Positions 13,655 to 22,328 of a stretch of DNA of 64,000 nucleotides are shown piece by piece. Position 1 is the stretch's first letter. Each line of letters starts with the position of its first letter. The DNA comes from Bacteroides ovatus. Lineage in GTDB: Bacteria > Bacteroidota > Bacteroidia > Bacteroidales > Bacteroidaceae. A program made the position numbers and the translations under genes. The stretch is from assembly GCF_001314995.1 (NCBI RefSeq), contig NZ_CP012938.1:3162001-3226000 (forward strand), given 5' to 3'. A model generated the notes under the pieces. It was not told where the DNA came from and did not search any database. It saw nothing but the letters and a program-made list of their open reading frames with translations.

Positions 13655-13675
13655 TTTACATTTATGTTTTTATAG

Positions 13676-14813
13676 TTATTTCTTGCTTAATATATTGATT
13701 CTGTTTTCTTTCTGATTTCTGAAAACAACCATTTCCTGTGTTTTCCCCGGAAGAACACGTTTCGCTGCTTTCTGTAAGTCATCTAAATTATTCACATCCG
13801 TTTCTCCCAATTTAAGTACCACATCATTGGCTTGAATAAAATCCTTCATCGGGCCTTCGTAAGCCACTAGCGTGACTACATATACTCCTCGCTCCGCATC
13901 CATTCCAGTAACCGAACGCTCACCCTGCATCTCCAAACTTTTAACGGTCCAGCCAAACCAGTAAACTAAATTATTGTTGTTACTGCCTGCTTTTATGACT
14001 GGCAAAGACATTTTTGGCGCTTTAGTCAGTCGCCTTAAATGAGGAGAAACAACACCTAATTCATCCATTTTAGGATTCAGGAGTCCCATCCGGAAAACAT
14101 CGCTATCGTCATACCTTATAATTACTTTTCTCCAGATTTAGAAAAATCACAGGTATGTACACGGAATGCTTATTCGTTTCATTTTGGTGAAGTTGTTTCA
14201 AAGTGGAGGGATCGGTAAATATATTATAATCCACCATCTCCCCCCAATGGGTAACGCTGATTGGCTGATAAAGAGCCATCACTATATTCCGTGTGAATAG
14301 ATAGCCTCTTGGATGATTTCCCATGATATGTCCGTTGCCCCACACTGTGCTATTACGGAAAATGCCGTCGAATTCAACACTAATTCTCTTCCCTTCATCT
14401 TCAATAGGTATATTAAACTCTTTATGGTAGAAACCAATACCTACGGGCCGATAACAGTTCGAGCTAGACTGGCTTCCCAAAGTAGAGTCATTAACAAAAG
14501 GTTCTTCTACCAGCCAATCGTGCGGTAGATTAACACTTGTCCAGTCACTCGCTTTGTAATCGACAACCTTATTTCCATCGGTATAGGCAATAATGATCTC
14601 TTCACCTTCCACCATTCTCACATCCGCATCGGCCAGTCCACCATGCCTACCTGCTTTTACAGCTCTTTTTATAACGATGTCACCTTTATGAAACTGCCAG
14701 CCTTCATCGAAGCTTTCTCTCACTCTCACCCGGCATGCAGCTACCTCAAAAGACAGGTAGATAAGAATCAAGAAAAACAGAATAGTTACTCGTTTTACTA
14801 TTAAAATCTTCAT
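13676..14813 (-). pseudogene. Remnant: GH2 N-terminal domain fused to a PDZ-ending fragment, then frameshifted
   Basis: The first segment (14109-14813) starts with a signal peptide and a GH2 sugar-binding domain (RESFDEGWQFHKGD, VNLPHDWLVEEPF, VEFDGIFRNSTVWGNG). After GYLF, where GH2 should continue with its beta-sandwich, the sequence switches to unrelated text (TRNIVMALYQPISVTHWGEM) and ends LEKSNYKV. A single-base shift near 14100 reconnects the reading as RYDDSDVFRMGLLNPKMDEL with the second segment (13676-14089). That part ends in a PDZ-like domain (FIQANDVVLKLGETDVNNLDDL). This is best explained by a deletion joining two genes, followed by a frameshift. The parent of the second part is not recognised. 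No catalytic GH2 residues remain. Confidence 0.7.
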
Positions 14814-14906
14814 GGCATCATTGTAAAAAAAATAACTACAAGTTTATTACAAATAATACGTATACAGCCACTACTAATAATATGTTGTCCTTCATAAGTA
14901 TAGCTA

Positions 14907-17012
14907 TTATAATGTCAAGATATCTATTTCAGCATAACCGACAATATCATTATTATGAGTATTTTTTAAAGCACGAAACTTAATATAACGTCCTTTTACT
15001 TGCTTAAACCGCTTAATTTGCCACAAGGGATTATTTCTTATATTAGAAAACTCTCCACTACTTACCAATTTCCAATGCTTATTATCTGTAGAAACAGAAA
15101 ATTCATACTGAGAAATAATGCCTGAAGGGAAAATATAACTTTGATCAGGCAGATACCGAAATCCTGTCAAATCATATTCTTGCCCCAAATCAATAATCAA
15201 GTCTGACGGCACCCCCTCCCGACGATGCCATGCAGTATGTTGTTCACCATCAAGAATATTATTCACATTAGGATCATTTATACCAAGTATATTCCAATCT
15301 TTACGTGAAATACCGAATTCCTCACGACTCATCTGACTCTTCTTCCTAGAAACAGGATCTACCGACATAGCTCGTACACTTCCCTTACCTTCCATAAAAA
15401 CAGGCCCCACATATTTTGCCGATTTCAATGTAGGTTCCGTACCATCTAATGTATAATAAACAAGCGATTCTTTATCAGCCGGATAAATAAGTATCTCTCC
15501 AGTTTTATTACGTGTTATCTTCGGTTCCGTAAGTATCTGTGGCGCATTATAGACAGCAATATTCGAGATAACCGGACATGCTTTCGAATCAGTAACCGTA
15601 AAACGTATCTGAGTAGCTTTCACTGTAGGTAAACGTAAAATACGCTTGTATCCAATAGTCGTTTCTCTGGCCATTTCTTTCCATTCACCATTAATATTTG
15701 CTTCAATAGTAAATGCCCTCACACGCTGCCCCAATCGGATATACTCCTGCAAAAGAATACGATTAAACGATATAGGTTCACCAAAATCAAGCGTTAGGGA
15801 AGCTGTACGAATACTGTCATCAGTAGACCAGTAAGAACTTTTTTTACCATCAACCACTCGTGATGCGGAAAAACGCCTACTATTTCCACGGACATGCGAG
15901 GCTTCAATCTTGGCATTTTCAGCCAAATTATTCGCAAATATTTCTTTAATAGTTGAAGCCAAATCTAATACAGCTTTTTCATCATTTTCATGTATCATCC
16001 CCCTTCTGTCAATTGGAAAATTCAACAACCACGTGCCATTCCTTCCAATAGAATTATAATAAATTTCAAGCAATTGCGGCAATGTCTTCACCTTTGCATC
16101 TTCATAAGCATGGTAGAACCAACCTGGCCTGACAGACACATTTACCTCACCTGGAACCCAATCAGGGTCACTCTCTCTTCCTACACGCAACACTTTCGAA
16201 TCCGCCGTTCCCGGGGCATATTCATGAGCATCAAACAAACTCCAGTTTGTCTCCCCAATCGAACCATGTTCGTTTCCACACCAACGAATGTCAGGACCAC
16301 ATTCATTCCAGATAATCGCATTCGGCTGCAATTGGCGTATTAATTGTATAGTATTATCCCAATCATAGAAAGTTTTACGGTCTATTTTGCGATCTTCCCT
16401 TGCTCCTCCATAGTACCCCCAGCCTCCGTTTGCACCATCAAACCACACCTCAAATATTTCCCCATAATTCGTCAGTAGCTCTTTCAGTTGGTTTCTAAAA
16501 TAAGTAACATATTCAGGACGTCCATAATCCGGATGATTACGATCCCATGGCGACAAATAAATTCCTAACTTCAGACCATATTCCTTACAAGCTTCTGCCA
16601 ATTCTTTCACTAAATCACCTTTACCATTACGCCAAGGTGAATTTTTCACTGAATATTCCGTATATTCCGAGGGCCATAAACAAAAGCCATCATGATGCTT
16701 GGCAGTAAGAATAATACCTTTCATACCAGCCTGCTTACAGATACGTGCCCATTGGCGACAATCTAAGTCTGTAGGATTAAATAGCGCAGGCTTATTCCCT
16801 CCATCACCCCATTCTTGATCTGTATATGTATTAATAGAAAAATGAATAAAAGCATAATACTCCATTTCTTGCCATTTCATTTGTTGTTCATTGGGAATTG
16901 CCCCACAAGAGGAAGGAACAGAGAGTAGCTGACAAGATAAATGTGATAAACATATCAAACCTAATAGAACAAAGACAATTCCTCTAGTCATAGCATTTTT
17001 TATATATAACAT
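14907..17012 (-). CDS. GH29 alpha-L-fucosidase with C-terminal F5/8-type (CBM32-like) domain
   Basis: 701 residues. The signal/lipoprotein region is LLGLICLSHLSC (Cys27). The GH29 barrel begins KWQEMEYYAFIHFSINTYTD, has AKHHDGFCLWPS, and carries the nucleophile Asp192 in VWFDGANGG. After the barrel come a discoidin-like domain (about 365-490), a short chitobiase-like Fn3 segment (YYTLDGTEPTLKSAKY) and a second discoidin-like domain to the end (FRYLPDQ...ISQYEFSVSTDNKHW). Retaining alpha-1,3/1,4-fucosidases often have this layout. Together with the GH95 enzyme the locus therefore encodes two different fucosidases. Its start (17012) lies just after the natural end (17028) expected for the upstream GH43-CBM6 gene. 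Confidence 0.88.
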   Translation of the reverse strand: MLYIKNAMTRGIVFVLLGLICLSHLSCQLLSVPSSCGAIPNEQQMKWQEMEYYAFIHFSINTYTDQEWGDGGNKPALFNPTDLDCRQWARICKQAGMKGIILTAKHHDGFCLWPSEYTEYSVKNSPWRNGKGDLVKELAEACKEYGLKLGIYLSPWDRNHPDYGRPEYVTYFRNQLKELLTNYGEIFEVWFDGANGGWGYYGGAREDRKIDRKTFYDWDNTIQLIRQLQPNAIIWNECGPDIRWCGNEHGSIGETNWSLFDAHEYAPGTADSKVLRVGRESDPDWVPGEVNVSVRPGWFYHAYEDAKVKTLPQLLEIYYNSIGRNGTWLLNFPIDRRGMIHENDEKAVLDLASTIKEIFANNLAENAKIEASHVRGNSRRFSASRVVDGKKSSYWSTDDSIRTASLTLDFGEPISFNRILLQEYIRLGQRVRAFTIEANINGEWKEMARETTIGYKRILRLPTVKATQIRFTVTDSKACPVISNIAVYNAPQILTEPKITRNKTGEILIYPADKESLVYYTLDGTEPTLKSAKYVGPVFMEGKGSVRAMSVDPVSRKKSQMSREEFGISRKDWNILGINDPNVNNILDGEQHTAWHRREGVPSDLIIDLGQEYDLTGFRYLPDQSYIFPSGIISQYEFSVSTDNKHWKLVSSGEFSNIRNNPLWQIKRFKQVKGRYIKFRALKNTHNNDIVGYAEIDILTL

Positions 17013-18460
17013 CTTCCTAATACATCATTACCCAAATTTCCAATAATCCAAATTATATAATTTGTCCTTTCCCCCCCCTTAAAGATTAAAAACAAGTCAT
17101 GAACACCCTCTATTTTTTTTACACCAGTTCCAAAGGTTTTCCAAGTTTCCCACCCACCGGTATTACTTATTTTGCACACACCTAATAAAGTCCCTTGTCG
17201 GTCATTCAATCTTATTTCTATTTTTCCCCCAAAAGTTGCCGTAGCAGCACTAACCTCGAATGTTCGAGCCCCTTCTTTAAAATCAACAGCCTGTAACCGA
17301 ATGTAGTCATCATTATGGATAGAAGTTACATATATCCCGAATTTCTTGTCCCGATCTGTTTTAACGCCCTCACTCCATGATATCGTTTCAGCTTCAACTC
17401 GCTCATAGGGATCAAGTACCCCGACCGACTTTACAGCCACTCCTTCTTCCCACCATGGAAGTCTTTTTATCGTACCATCCGGATTATATTCCAGCTCAGC
17501 CACACAAATTGAGCGACGTTCATGATGTTGATCGGTTATCGCATAATTTAATTGATAGCTAAACCCAAAAACATACGATTTGCCTTTATAATCAATGATT
17601 CCGGGATGATTACCGGAAGACCTGCCATCCGGCTTCATTATATATCCCTTAAATTCCCAAGGACCAGTTGGACTGTTCCCCATTGCATATCCTATCCCTT
17701 CAGGACAACAAGTTGTCGCATAAGCCATATAATACCTTCCATTTCGCTTATACGCCCAAGGGCCTTCCTGAAAATGGTAAGGATCATCTGATCCTTCCAC
17801 CTTCCTAACCAATGTATCTTTTATAATTTCACCACTGTAAGAAATCATATCCTTATTTAGCCTTACATACCAAAGATTAGGATTTCCCCAATACAAATAT
17901 GCCTGCTCATCATCATCGATGAGTACACTCGGGTCAATACTATCATACTCCGCTCCAATCAGAGGTTTTCCTATCGGATCAACAAATGGTCCATAAGGAT
18001 TGTCAGCAACCAGTACCCCAATACCTCTTCCTTGCAATGGACAATATAAATAAAATTTACCATCCCGTTCAATGCATTGAGGTGCCCAGGCCCCATTTTC
18101 AAATCCACCCCATCCGGATATAGCCGGATCAGCCCATTTAAAATTATATAGATTCGCTACAGCACCATGCTCTGTCCAGTTTACCATATCGGAACTAGTA
18201 TAAAGCAACCACTCTTTCATACGGAAACCGGCATAGCCCTGTGGGGCGTCATCTTCATCATGAGTAGTATAGAGATATACTTTGTCTTTATACACTAATG
18301 GAGCCGGATCGGCAGTAAACTTCGTCTGAATAATCGGAAGTTGAGCATTTAATGTACCGGAAATAAAAAGGAAAAATAACAGTATTCTTCCAGCTAGTTT
18401 TAACTTAATCACAATCATATATCTATTGTCTTTAATATATCTTGGGAGTAAACTCATCAT
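17000..18460 (-). CDS. GH43 enzyme with C-terminal CBM6, last residues altered by a homopolymer frameshift
   Basis: 486 residues. The signal peptide is GRILLFFLFISGTLNAQ; Met15 is a plausible alternative start. GH43 catalytic residues are Asp51 (FTADPAPLVY), the Asp in DSIDPSVLID and the Glu in FQEGPWAYKR. A CBM6 follows from about residue 350 (ERVEAETISWSEGVKT). A normal CBM6 ends in a conserved strand. Here a G8 run (C8 on the + strand, 17071-17078) shifts the frame so the tail reads GERTNYIIWIIGNLG. One more G gives GGGKDKLYNLDYWKFG and a stop at 17028, the canonical CBM6 end, which also removes the overlap with the GH29 gene. Probably an arabinofuranosidase or xylosidase; first gene of the - strand enzyme run. 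Confidence 0.85.
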   Translation of the reverse strand: MMSLLPRYIKDNRYMIVIKLKLAGRILLFFLFISGTLNAQLPIIQTKFTADPAPLVYKDKVYLYTTHDEDDAPQGYAGFRMKEWLLYTSSDMVNWTEHGAVANLYNFKWADPAISGWGGFENGAWAPQCIERDGKFYLYCPLQGRGIGVLVADNPYGPFVDPIGKPLIGAEYDSIDPSVLIDDDEQAYLYWGNPNLWYVRLNKDMISYSGEIIKDTLVRKVEGSDDPYHFQEGPWAYKRNGRYYMAYATTCCPEGIGYAMGNSPTGPWEFKGYIMKPDGRSSGNHPGIIDYKGKSYVFGFSYQLNYAITDQHHERRSICVAELEYNPDGTIKRLPWWEEGVAVKSVGVLDPYERVEAETISWSEGVKTDRDKKFGIYVTSIHNDDYIRLQAVDFKEGARTFEVSAATATFGGKIEIRLNDRQGTLLGVCKISNTGGWETWKTFGTGVKKIEGVHDLFLIFKGGERTNYIIWIIGNLGNDVLGRCYI

Positions 18461-19545
18461 TAAAAAATGATAAAAATCGTATTGATGAACAGAATTCTTC
18501 TACTGCTTTTAACCAATCTTCATTCCAGCATAATTCAGTTACCTATCAAAGTATATTTAAAGGTTACATAATTAAGAGTAACTATAACAGCAAGACCTCT
18601 CTTAAAAAAATGACCTCCTTATCCATATTCACAGCATTCATTACTATTTTAACACCAAACAGCGTTTTCCCGTAATCATGTGCAACCAATATATTGAAAC
18701 GAAGACGCAAACATAAAAAGCACAACAGCATATTTTATTCTGCATAATATTGAAAGCCTCCTATTACTTTCGCATAATTTTACTACGTTAAATTCATCTT
18801 TCAATCTATGTTCTGTCCCGATTCTGCAAAAATAACAGTTTCCTAACATTTCCTTCCCTTTCTATGTTTCCATTTCTATCACCATTGTTACATCCCACAT
18901 ATATAGTTTTTATTCATACGACTACATTCCATCTATCTTACCTAGTATTTCCAATGACCTCTCAATAATACATTGTTCTTTTTTCTCAAGAAAATGTATC
19001 AATACTTGTTAAGTTGTTCTTAGGTAACCTACTTTGTTTAGTCTCCCAATCTCCTCTTTAATCAGAATCCTTAATATCTTTCATTTTCTCCACACATCAA
19101 TAAAATCTATCGCATAAGCAAACAATCATGGTTATTTATATACTATTTTTCACTTTTACTCCGCTACGAGCAAACTCTTTCCTGGCAATTCATTCTACAA
19201 AATACTCAAAGACTAATAAATCTATCTAGATTATCATAAAAACATGACTGTAGCAAATTTTCCAATTATAAAAAAATCGGAAAATATCTATTCCTTTTTT
19301 ATACAGTTTCCCAATCATTTTTTTTGAAGATAATATATCTATAAAGAGTGTAGCTATTTACTTGATTTCAAAGATTATTTTTATTTAACCATTCATTCAA
19401 GCAAATGACTAGAATTACTCCACAAGAACATCACAATTCCTATCAATAATTTAACTTCATTTCAAAAATATGATTATAAAGCCATTTGAAACATTGTTAA
19501 CCTCATCTACAAAAAACTAAAAATCATAATATGCAAACAGCCAGC

Positions 19546-19690
19546 CCCTATAATAAAAATAAATCAAAAACGTCTTGTCTCCACGTTCCAGCTTATGTTT
19601 TTCTAGGAATTTTTCTTTGTGACTTCGTCAGAGAAAATTCCCTAGAAAAAAACGCTCCGACTACATTTTTGATTTAATTAAAAGATTATA
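19546..19690. repeat. Large imperfect inverted repeat with an inner hairpin
   Basis: The outer arms are CCCTATAAT...AAATCAAAAA (from 19546) and its near-complement ending TTTTTGATTT...ATTATAGGG (to about 19690). An inner hairpin pairs GTTTTTCTAGGAATTTT (from about 19598) with AAAATTCCCTAGAAAAAAAC (to about 19653) across a loop holding GTGACTTCGTCA. The whole is a roughly 145-bp palindromic structure with mismatches. It could be an origin of transfer or replication structure, a transposon-derived palindrome, or a pair of terminators. No protein partner for it is visible nearby. Confidence 0.5.
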
Positions 19691-19993
19691 GGGACTAACT
19701 ACGACCGACGTGACGCATAGATCACATTCCACTATCCCCTCTTTTTATATCAAAATCTTTTTTATATTACAAGAAAATGCAGTTTCTATAATAAATACGT
19801 GAACTAGAAAAGAATGGTCCTCAATAAAGACAGGGACTTCAACTCCCTCTGTTCTGCATAAATTTTCTCGATATTATTTAGAGTTATATATTTACTTCTT
19901 TTACCTCATTTCAACAGTCTCTATTTCCTTTTTATTCGTTCCTCTTCTTTCATGCCATTTCTCATACACTATCGCTTCGAACCTGTTTTTATT

Positions 19994-20033
19994 GATGACA
20001 TCTGATGACACCTAATGACATCTAAAGACACCA
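19994..20033 (+). repeat. Four tandem 10-bp repeats (iteron/operator-like) upstream of the DUF3945 gene
   Basis: The units are GATGACATCT, GATGACACCT, AATGACATCT and AAAGACACCA, head to tail. The 10-bp period matches one helical turn, so a protein could bind each unit on the same face. Three related units occur at 29604-29633 near the other end of the block. They lie about 35 bp upstream of a TACATTTG -7-like element (20069-20076) that would drive the 20116 gene, which suggests transcriptional control or iteron-type replication control. Confidence 0.6.
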
Positions 20034-20068
20034 TTTTGTAAATCAATATATTATTCCATTTTAGCTTT

Positions 20069-20076
20069 TACATTTG
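20069..20076 (+). promoter_or_regulatory. Candidate -7 element for the DUF3945/topoisomerase operon
   Basis: TACATTTG matches the Bacteroides -7 consensus TAnnTTTG, 40 bp before the ATG at 20116. No convincing TTTG lies at the usual 19-21 nt spacing upstream, so confidence is moderate. Confidence 0.4.
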
Positions 20077-20115
20077 AAGTGTCAAAACAATCTATTAACT
20101 CCAAAGTGATGATTT

Positions 20116-21909
20116 ATGGCACAGAAAAAAGACATGGAAGAGAAACCTAAAAGAGCAAGGAAGCCCAAAGTCAAAAGCAATGCGCTTCCAGTGGAACAAA
20201 TCAATGAACTGATGTTTATCCACAACAAAAATGATCCGCAAACCGGTGTTCAAGCCGTCAGCGGAATTGACGAAAAAGGAAAAGTGCAAACAGTCCCTGC
20301 CGATGAAAGGAACGAAAACTCTTTTCTAAAATTCGAAAAGAACTCCAGTATCCTCGAAAACTTTATCAAGAACTTCTGGAGCCAACTCAAGGAACCGACA
20401 CATTTCCGGCTCATACGCATGACTATTCATGATTACAAGCAGAACAAGCAGGCAATCAAGGAGCTGTCACAAGGCAAAGAAACGGATACAGTGAAGGAAT
20501 TCCTCAAGCGCTACGAAATCCGTCCGAGAGAAAACAGGGAACAAAGTAAGAACGAAAAAGAAAAAGAGACTATGGCAAAAAAGCAAACCCCACAGGAAAA
20601 AGCACAGCAACCGGTACAAACACCGCAGACGCAGGAGCAGCAGGCTCCACGCTACCGTTACAACGAAAACATGGTGAACTGGGAGGCACTGGAAAAGATC
20701 GGTGTCTCGAAAGCCTCACTCGAACAGCAGGGACTGTTGGATTCCATGCTGAAAGGATACAAGACAAACAAGCTGGTTCCGCTCACCCTGACCCTGACAA
20801 GTGCTAAAGTCAAGCTGGACGCGCGTCTTTCGTTCATAGCCATGCCGGACGGACAAATCGGTCTGGGGATTCACGGTATCCGCAAGGAGCCGGAACTGGA
20901 AAGACCATACTTCGGACACATTTTTACAGAAGAGGACAAGAAGCATCTCCGGGAGACGGGAAACATGGGACGGGTAGCGGAACTGAATCTGAACGGGGGA
21001 ACCTATACGCCCTGTCTCATCTCCATCGACAAGAATACCAATGAACTGGTGGCCGTACGGCAGGAGAATGTGTATATTCCAAACGAGGTAAAAGGTATCA
21101 AACTGACAGCCGACGAGATCAATGCGCTCAAGGAAGGGAAGCCGGTATATGTGGACGGCATGACCTCAAAGAACGGAAAGCCGTTCGACGCGACGCTGCA
21201 ATACAGTGCGGAACGCAGGGGACTGGAATTTATCTACCCGGAAAGTCAGGGATTCAACCAGCAGAGCCTGGGAGGCGTACAACTTTCCCCAAGCCAGATC
21301 AAGATGCTCAGCGAAGGGCATACCATTCTTGTGGAAGACATGAAACGTACCGACGGAGCCCTGTTCTCCTCTTTTGTCACTTTGGACAAAGTAACCGGAC
21401 GACCGCAATACACACGACACAATCCGGAAAACGGAGAAATATATATCCCGAAAGAGATCTGCAACGTACAACTGACTCCTGAAGACAAGGAGGCCCTGCG
21501 CAAAGGACAACCCGTATTCCTGGAAAACATGATCAACCGCAAGGGGGAGGAGTTCTCCTCCTTCGTCAAACTGGACATGAATACTGGCAGGCCCCAATAC
21601 TCCCGCACACCGGACGGATTCAGCGAACGCCAGGCACCGATTGTTCCGGCAGAAGTATACGGGCATGTGTTCACCGCACAGGAGCGGGCCAACCTGCAGG
21701 ACGGAAAAGCCATACTCGTATCGGACCTGAAAAGCGCGAACAACAAGACATTCAGTTCCTATCTGAAAGTGAACGCAAATTCCGGACAGCTGCAATACTT
21801 TCAGGAGAACCCGGACATACGTCGCAATACAACCCGGCGTACCGCACAAACGGACGACATGCAAAACCAACAGCATGAACAGAAAAAAGGCAGCAGACAA
21901 GCCGTATAA
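20116..21909 (+). CDS. DUF3945/DUF4099 domain mobile-element protein
   Basis: 597 residues, no signal peptide. A basic N terminus (KPKRARKPKVK) is followed by an N-terminal domain (about 22-140) and a Gln-rich linker (150-180). A DUF4099-type domain follows (about 181-320; MVNWEALEKIGVSKASLEQQG), then four to five DUF3945-type repeats, each with a pattern like LTxxExxALxxGKPVxVxxM...F.A.L. The protein ends in a basic Gln-rich tail. Such proteins are regular companions of topoisomerase III and PRTRC genes on Bacteroides plasmids and integrative elements; their biochemical role is unknown. The repeats suggest a scaffold or DNA-associated role, which is inference. It is the first gene of the block operon. 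Confidence 0.8.
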   Translation: MAQKKDMEEKPKRARKPKVKSNALPVEQINELMFIHNKNDPQTGVQAVSGIDEKGKVQTVPADERNENSFLKFEKNSSILENFIKNFWSQLKEPTHFRLIRMTIHDYKQNKQAIKELSQGKETDTVKEFLKRYEIRPRENREQSKNEKEKETMAKKQTPQEKAQQPVQTPQTQEQQAPRYRYNENMVNWEALEKIGVSKASLEQQGLLDSMLKGYKTNKLVPLTLTLTSAKVKLDARLSFIAMPDGQIGLGIHGIRKEPELERPYFGHIFTEEDKKHLRETGNMGRVAELNLNGGTYTPCLISIDKNTNELVAVRQENVYIPNEVKGIKLTADEINALKEGKPVYVDGMTSKNGKPFDATLQYSAERRGLEFIYPESQGFNQQSLGGVQLSPSQIKMLSEGHTILVEDMKRTDGALFSSFVTLDKVTGRPQYTRHNPENGEIYIPKEICNVQLTPEDKEALRKGQPVFLENMINRKGEEFSSFVKLDMNTGRPQYSRTPDGFSERQAPIVPAEVYGHVFTAQERANLQDGKAILVSDLKSANNKTFSSYLKVNANSGQLQYFQENPDIRRNTTRRTAQTDDMQNQQHEQKKGSRQAV

Positions 21910-21956
21910 CAGGAAGTTAAGAAAAATAAATCATTAACCATTCATTCGAAAAAGAG

Positions 21957-22232
21957 ATGAAGCAGAACACAAATCAGATATTCAAGGCGGAAGACCTTGA
22001 CTGGAAAGAACTGGAAACAGCAGGGATACACAAAGAAGAACTGGAAAGCAACGGGAACATGGAACTGCTCCTGCAAGGTGAAGCAACAGAAGCCATGCCA
22101 TTAAAAATCTGCACTCCCATACTCCATATAACAATGGACGCCACCCTCAAGCTCACGGCAGGAACGGACGGAAAGCCGGTAATGGAGATTTACGGCCTTA
22201 GTCCCGAAGCGGAAGAAGCGACCGGCGAATAA
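21957..22232 (+). CDS. Small single-domain DUF4099-like protein
   Basis: 91 residues. The sequence DLDWKELETAGIHKEELES and LLQGEATEAMPL copies the pattern of the DUF4099 domain in the preceding protein (VNWEALEKIGVSKASLEQQ), so it is a stand-alone paralogue of that domain with an acidic end. It lies 47 bp after the DUF3945 gene and about 100 bp before the topoisomerase gene, in the same direction. Function unknown; it may pair with or regulate the larger protein. Confidence 0.7.
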   Translation: MKQNTNQIFKAEDLDWKELETAGIHKEELESNGNMELLLQGEATEAMPLKICTPILHITMDATLKLTAGTDGKPVMEIYGLSPEAEEATGE

Positions 22233-22328
22233 TTCCCTGACCGGAACAAGAGAAAACAAAGATGTATAAACCGTTACCCCGTACCGTCTTTACCATAACG
22301 GTACGGGGAACAAAAAAAAGAAAAGATC

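Larger units (their letters stand above)
18461..20115. other. Long AT-rich gene-free region between the glycosidase operon and the PRTRC block
   Basis: No ORF with coding character is seen on either strand over 1.65 kb. It holds candidate leftward promoter elements for the enzyme operon: -7-like CAAACATA at 18708-18715 and CAAAAATA at 18827-18834 (TAnnTTTG on the - strand), both without a clear -33 element. It also holds a large imperfect inverted repeat (19546-19690) and the tandem 10-bp repeats at 19994-20033, which are entered separately. Base composition is far more AT-rich than the PRTRC block that follows, so the border of the transferred segment probably lies near its right end. Confidence 0.6.

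Noticed and set aside
21166..21900. Long reading frames on the - strand opposite the DUF3945 gene
   Set aside because: The protein text has no family pattern and high Leu/Cys/Arg content typical of antisense frames; the + strand gene has clear repeats and operon context.
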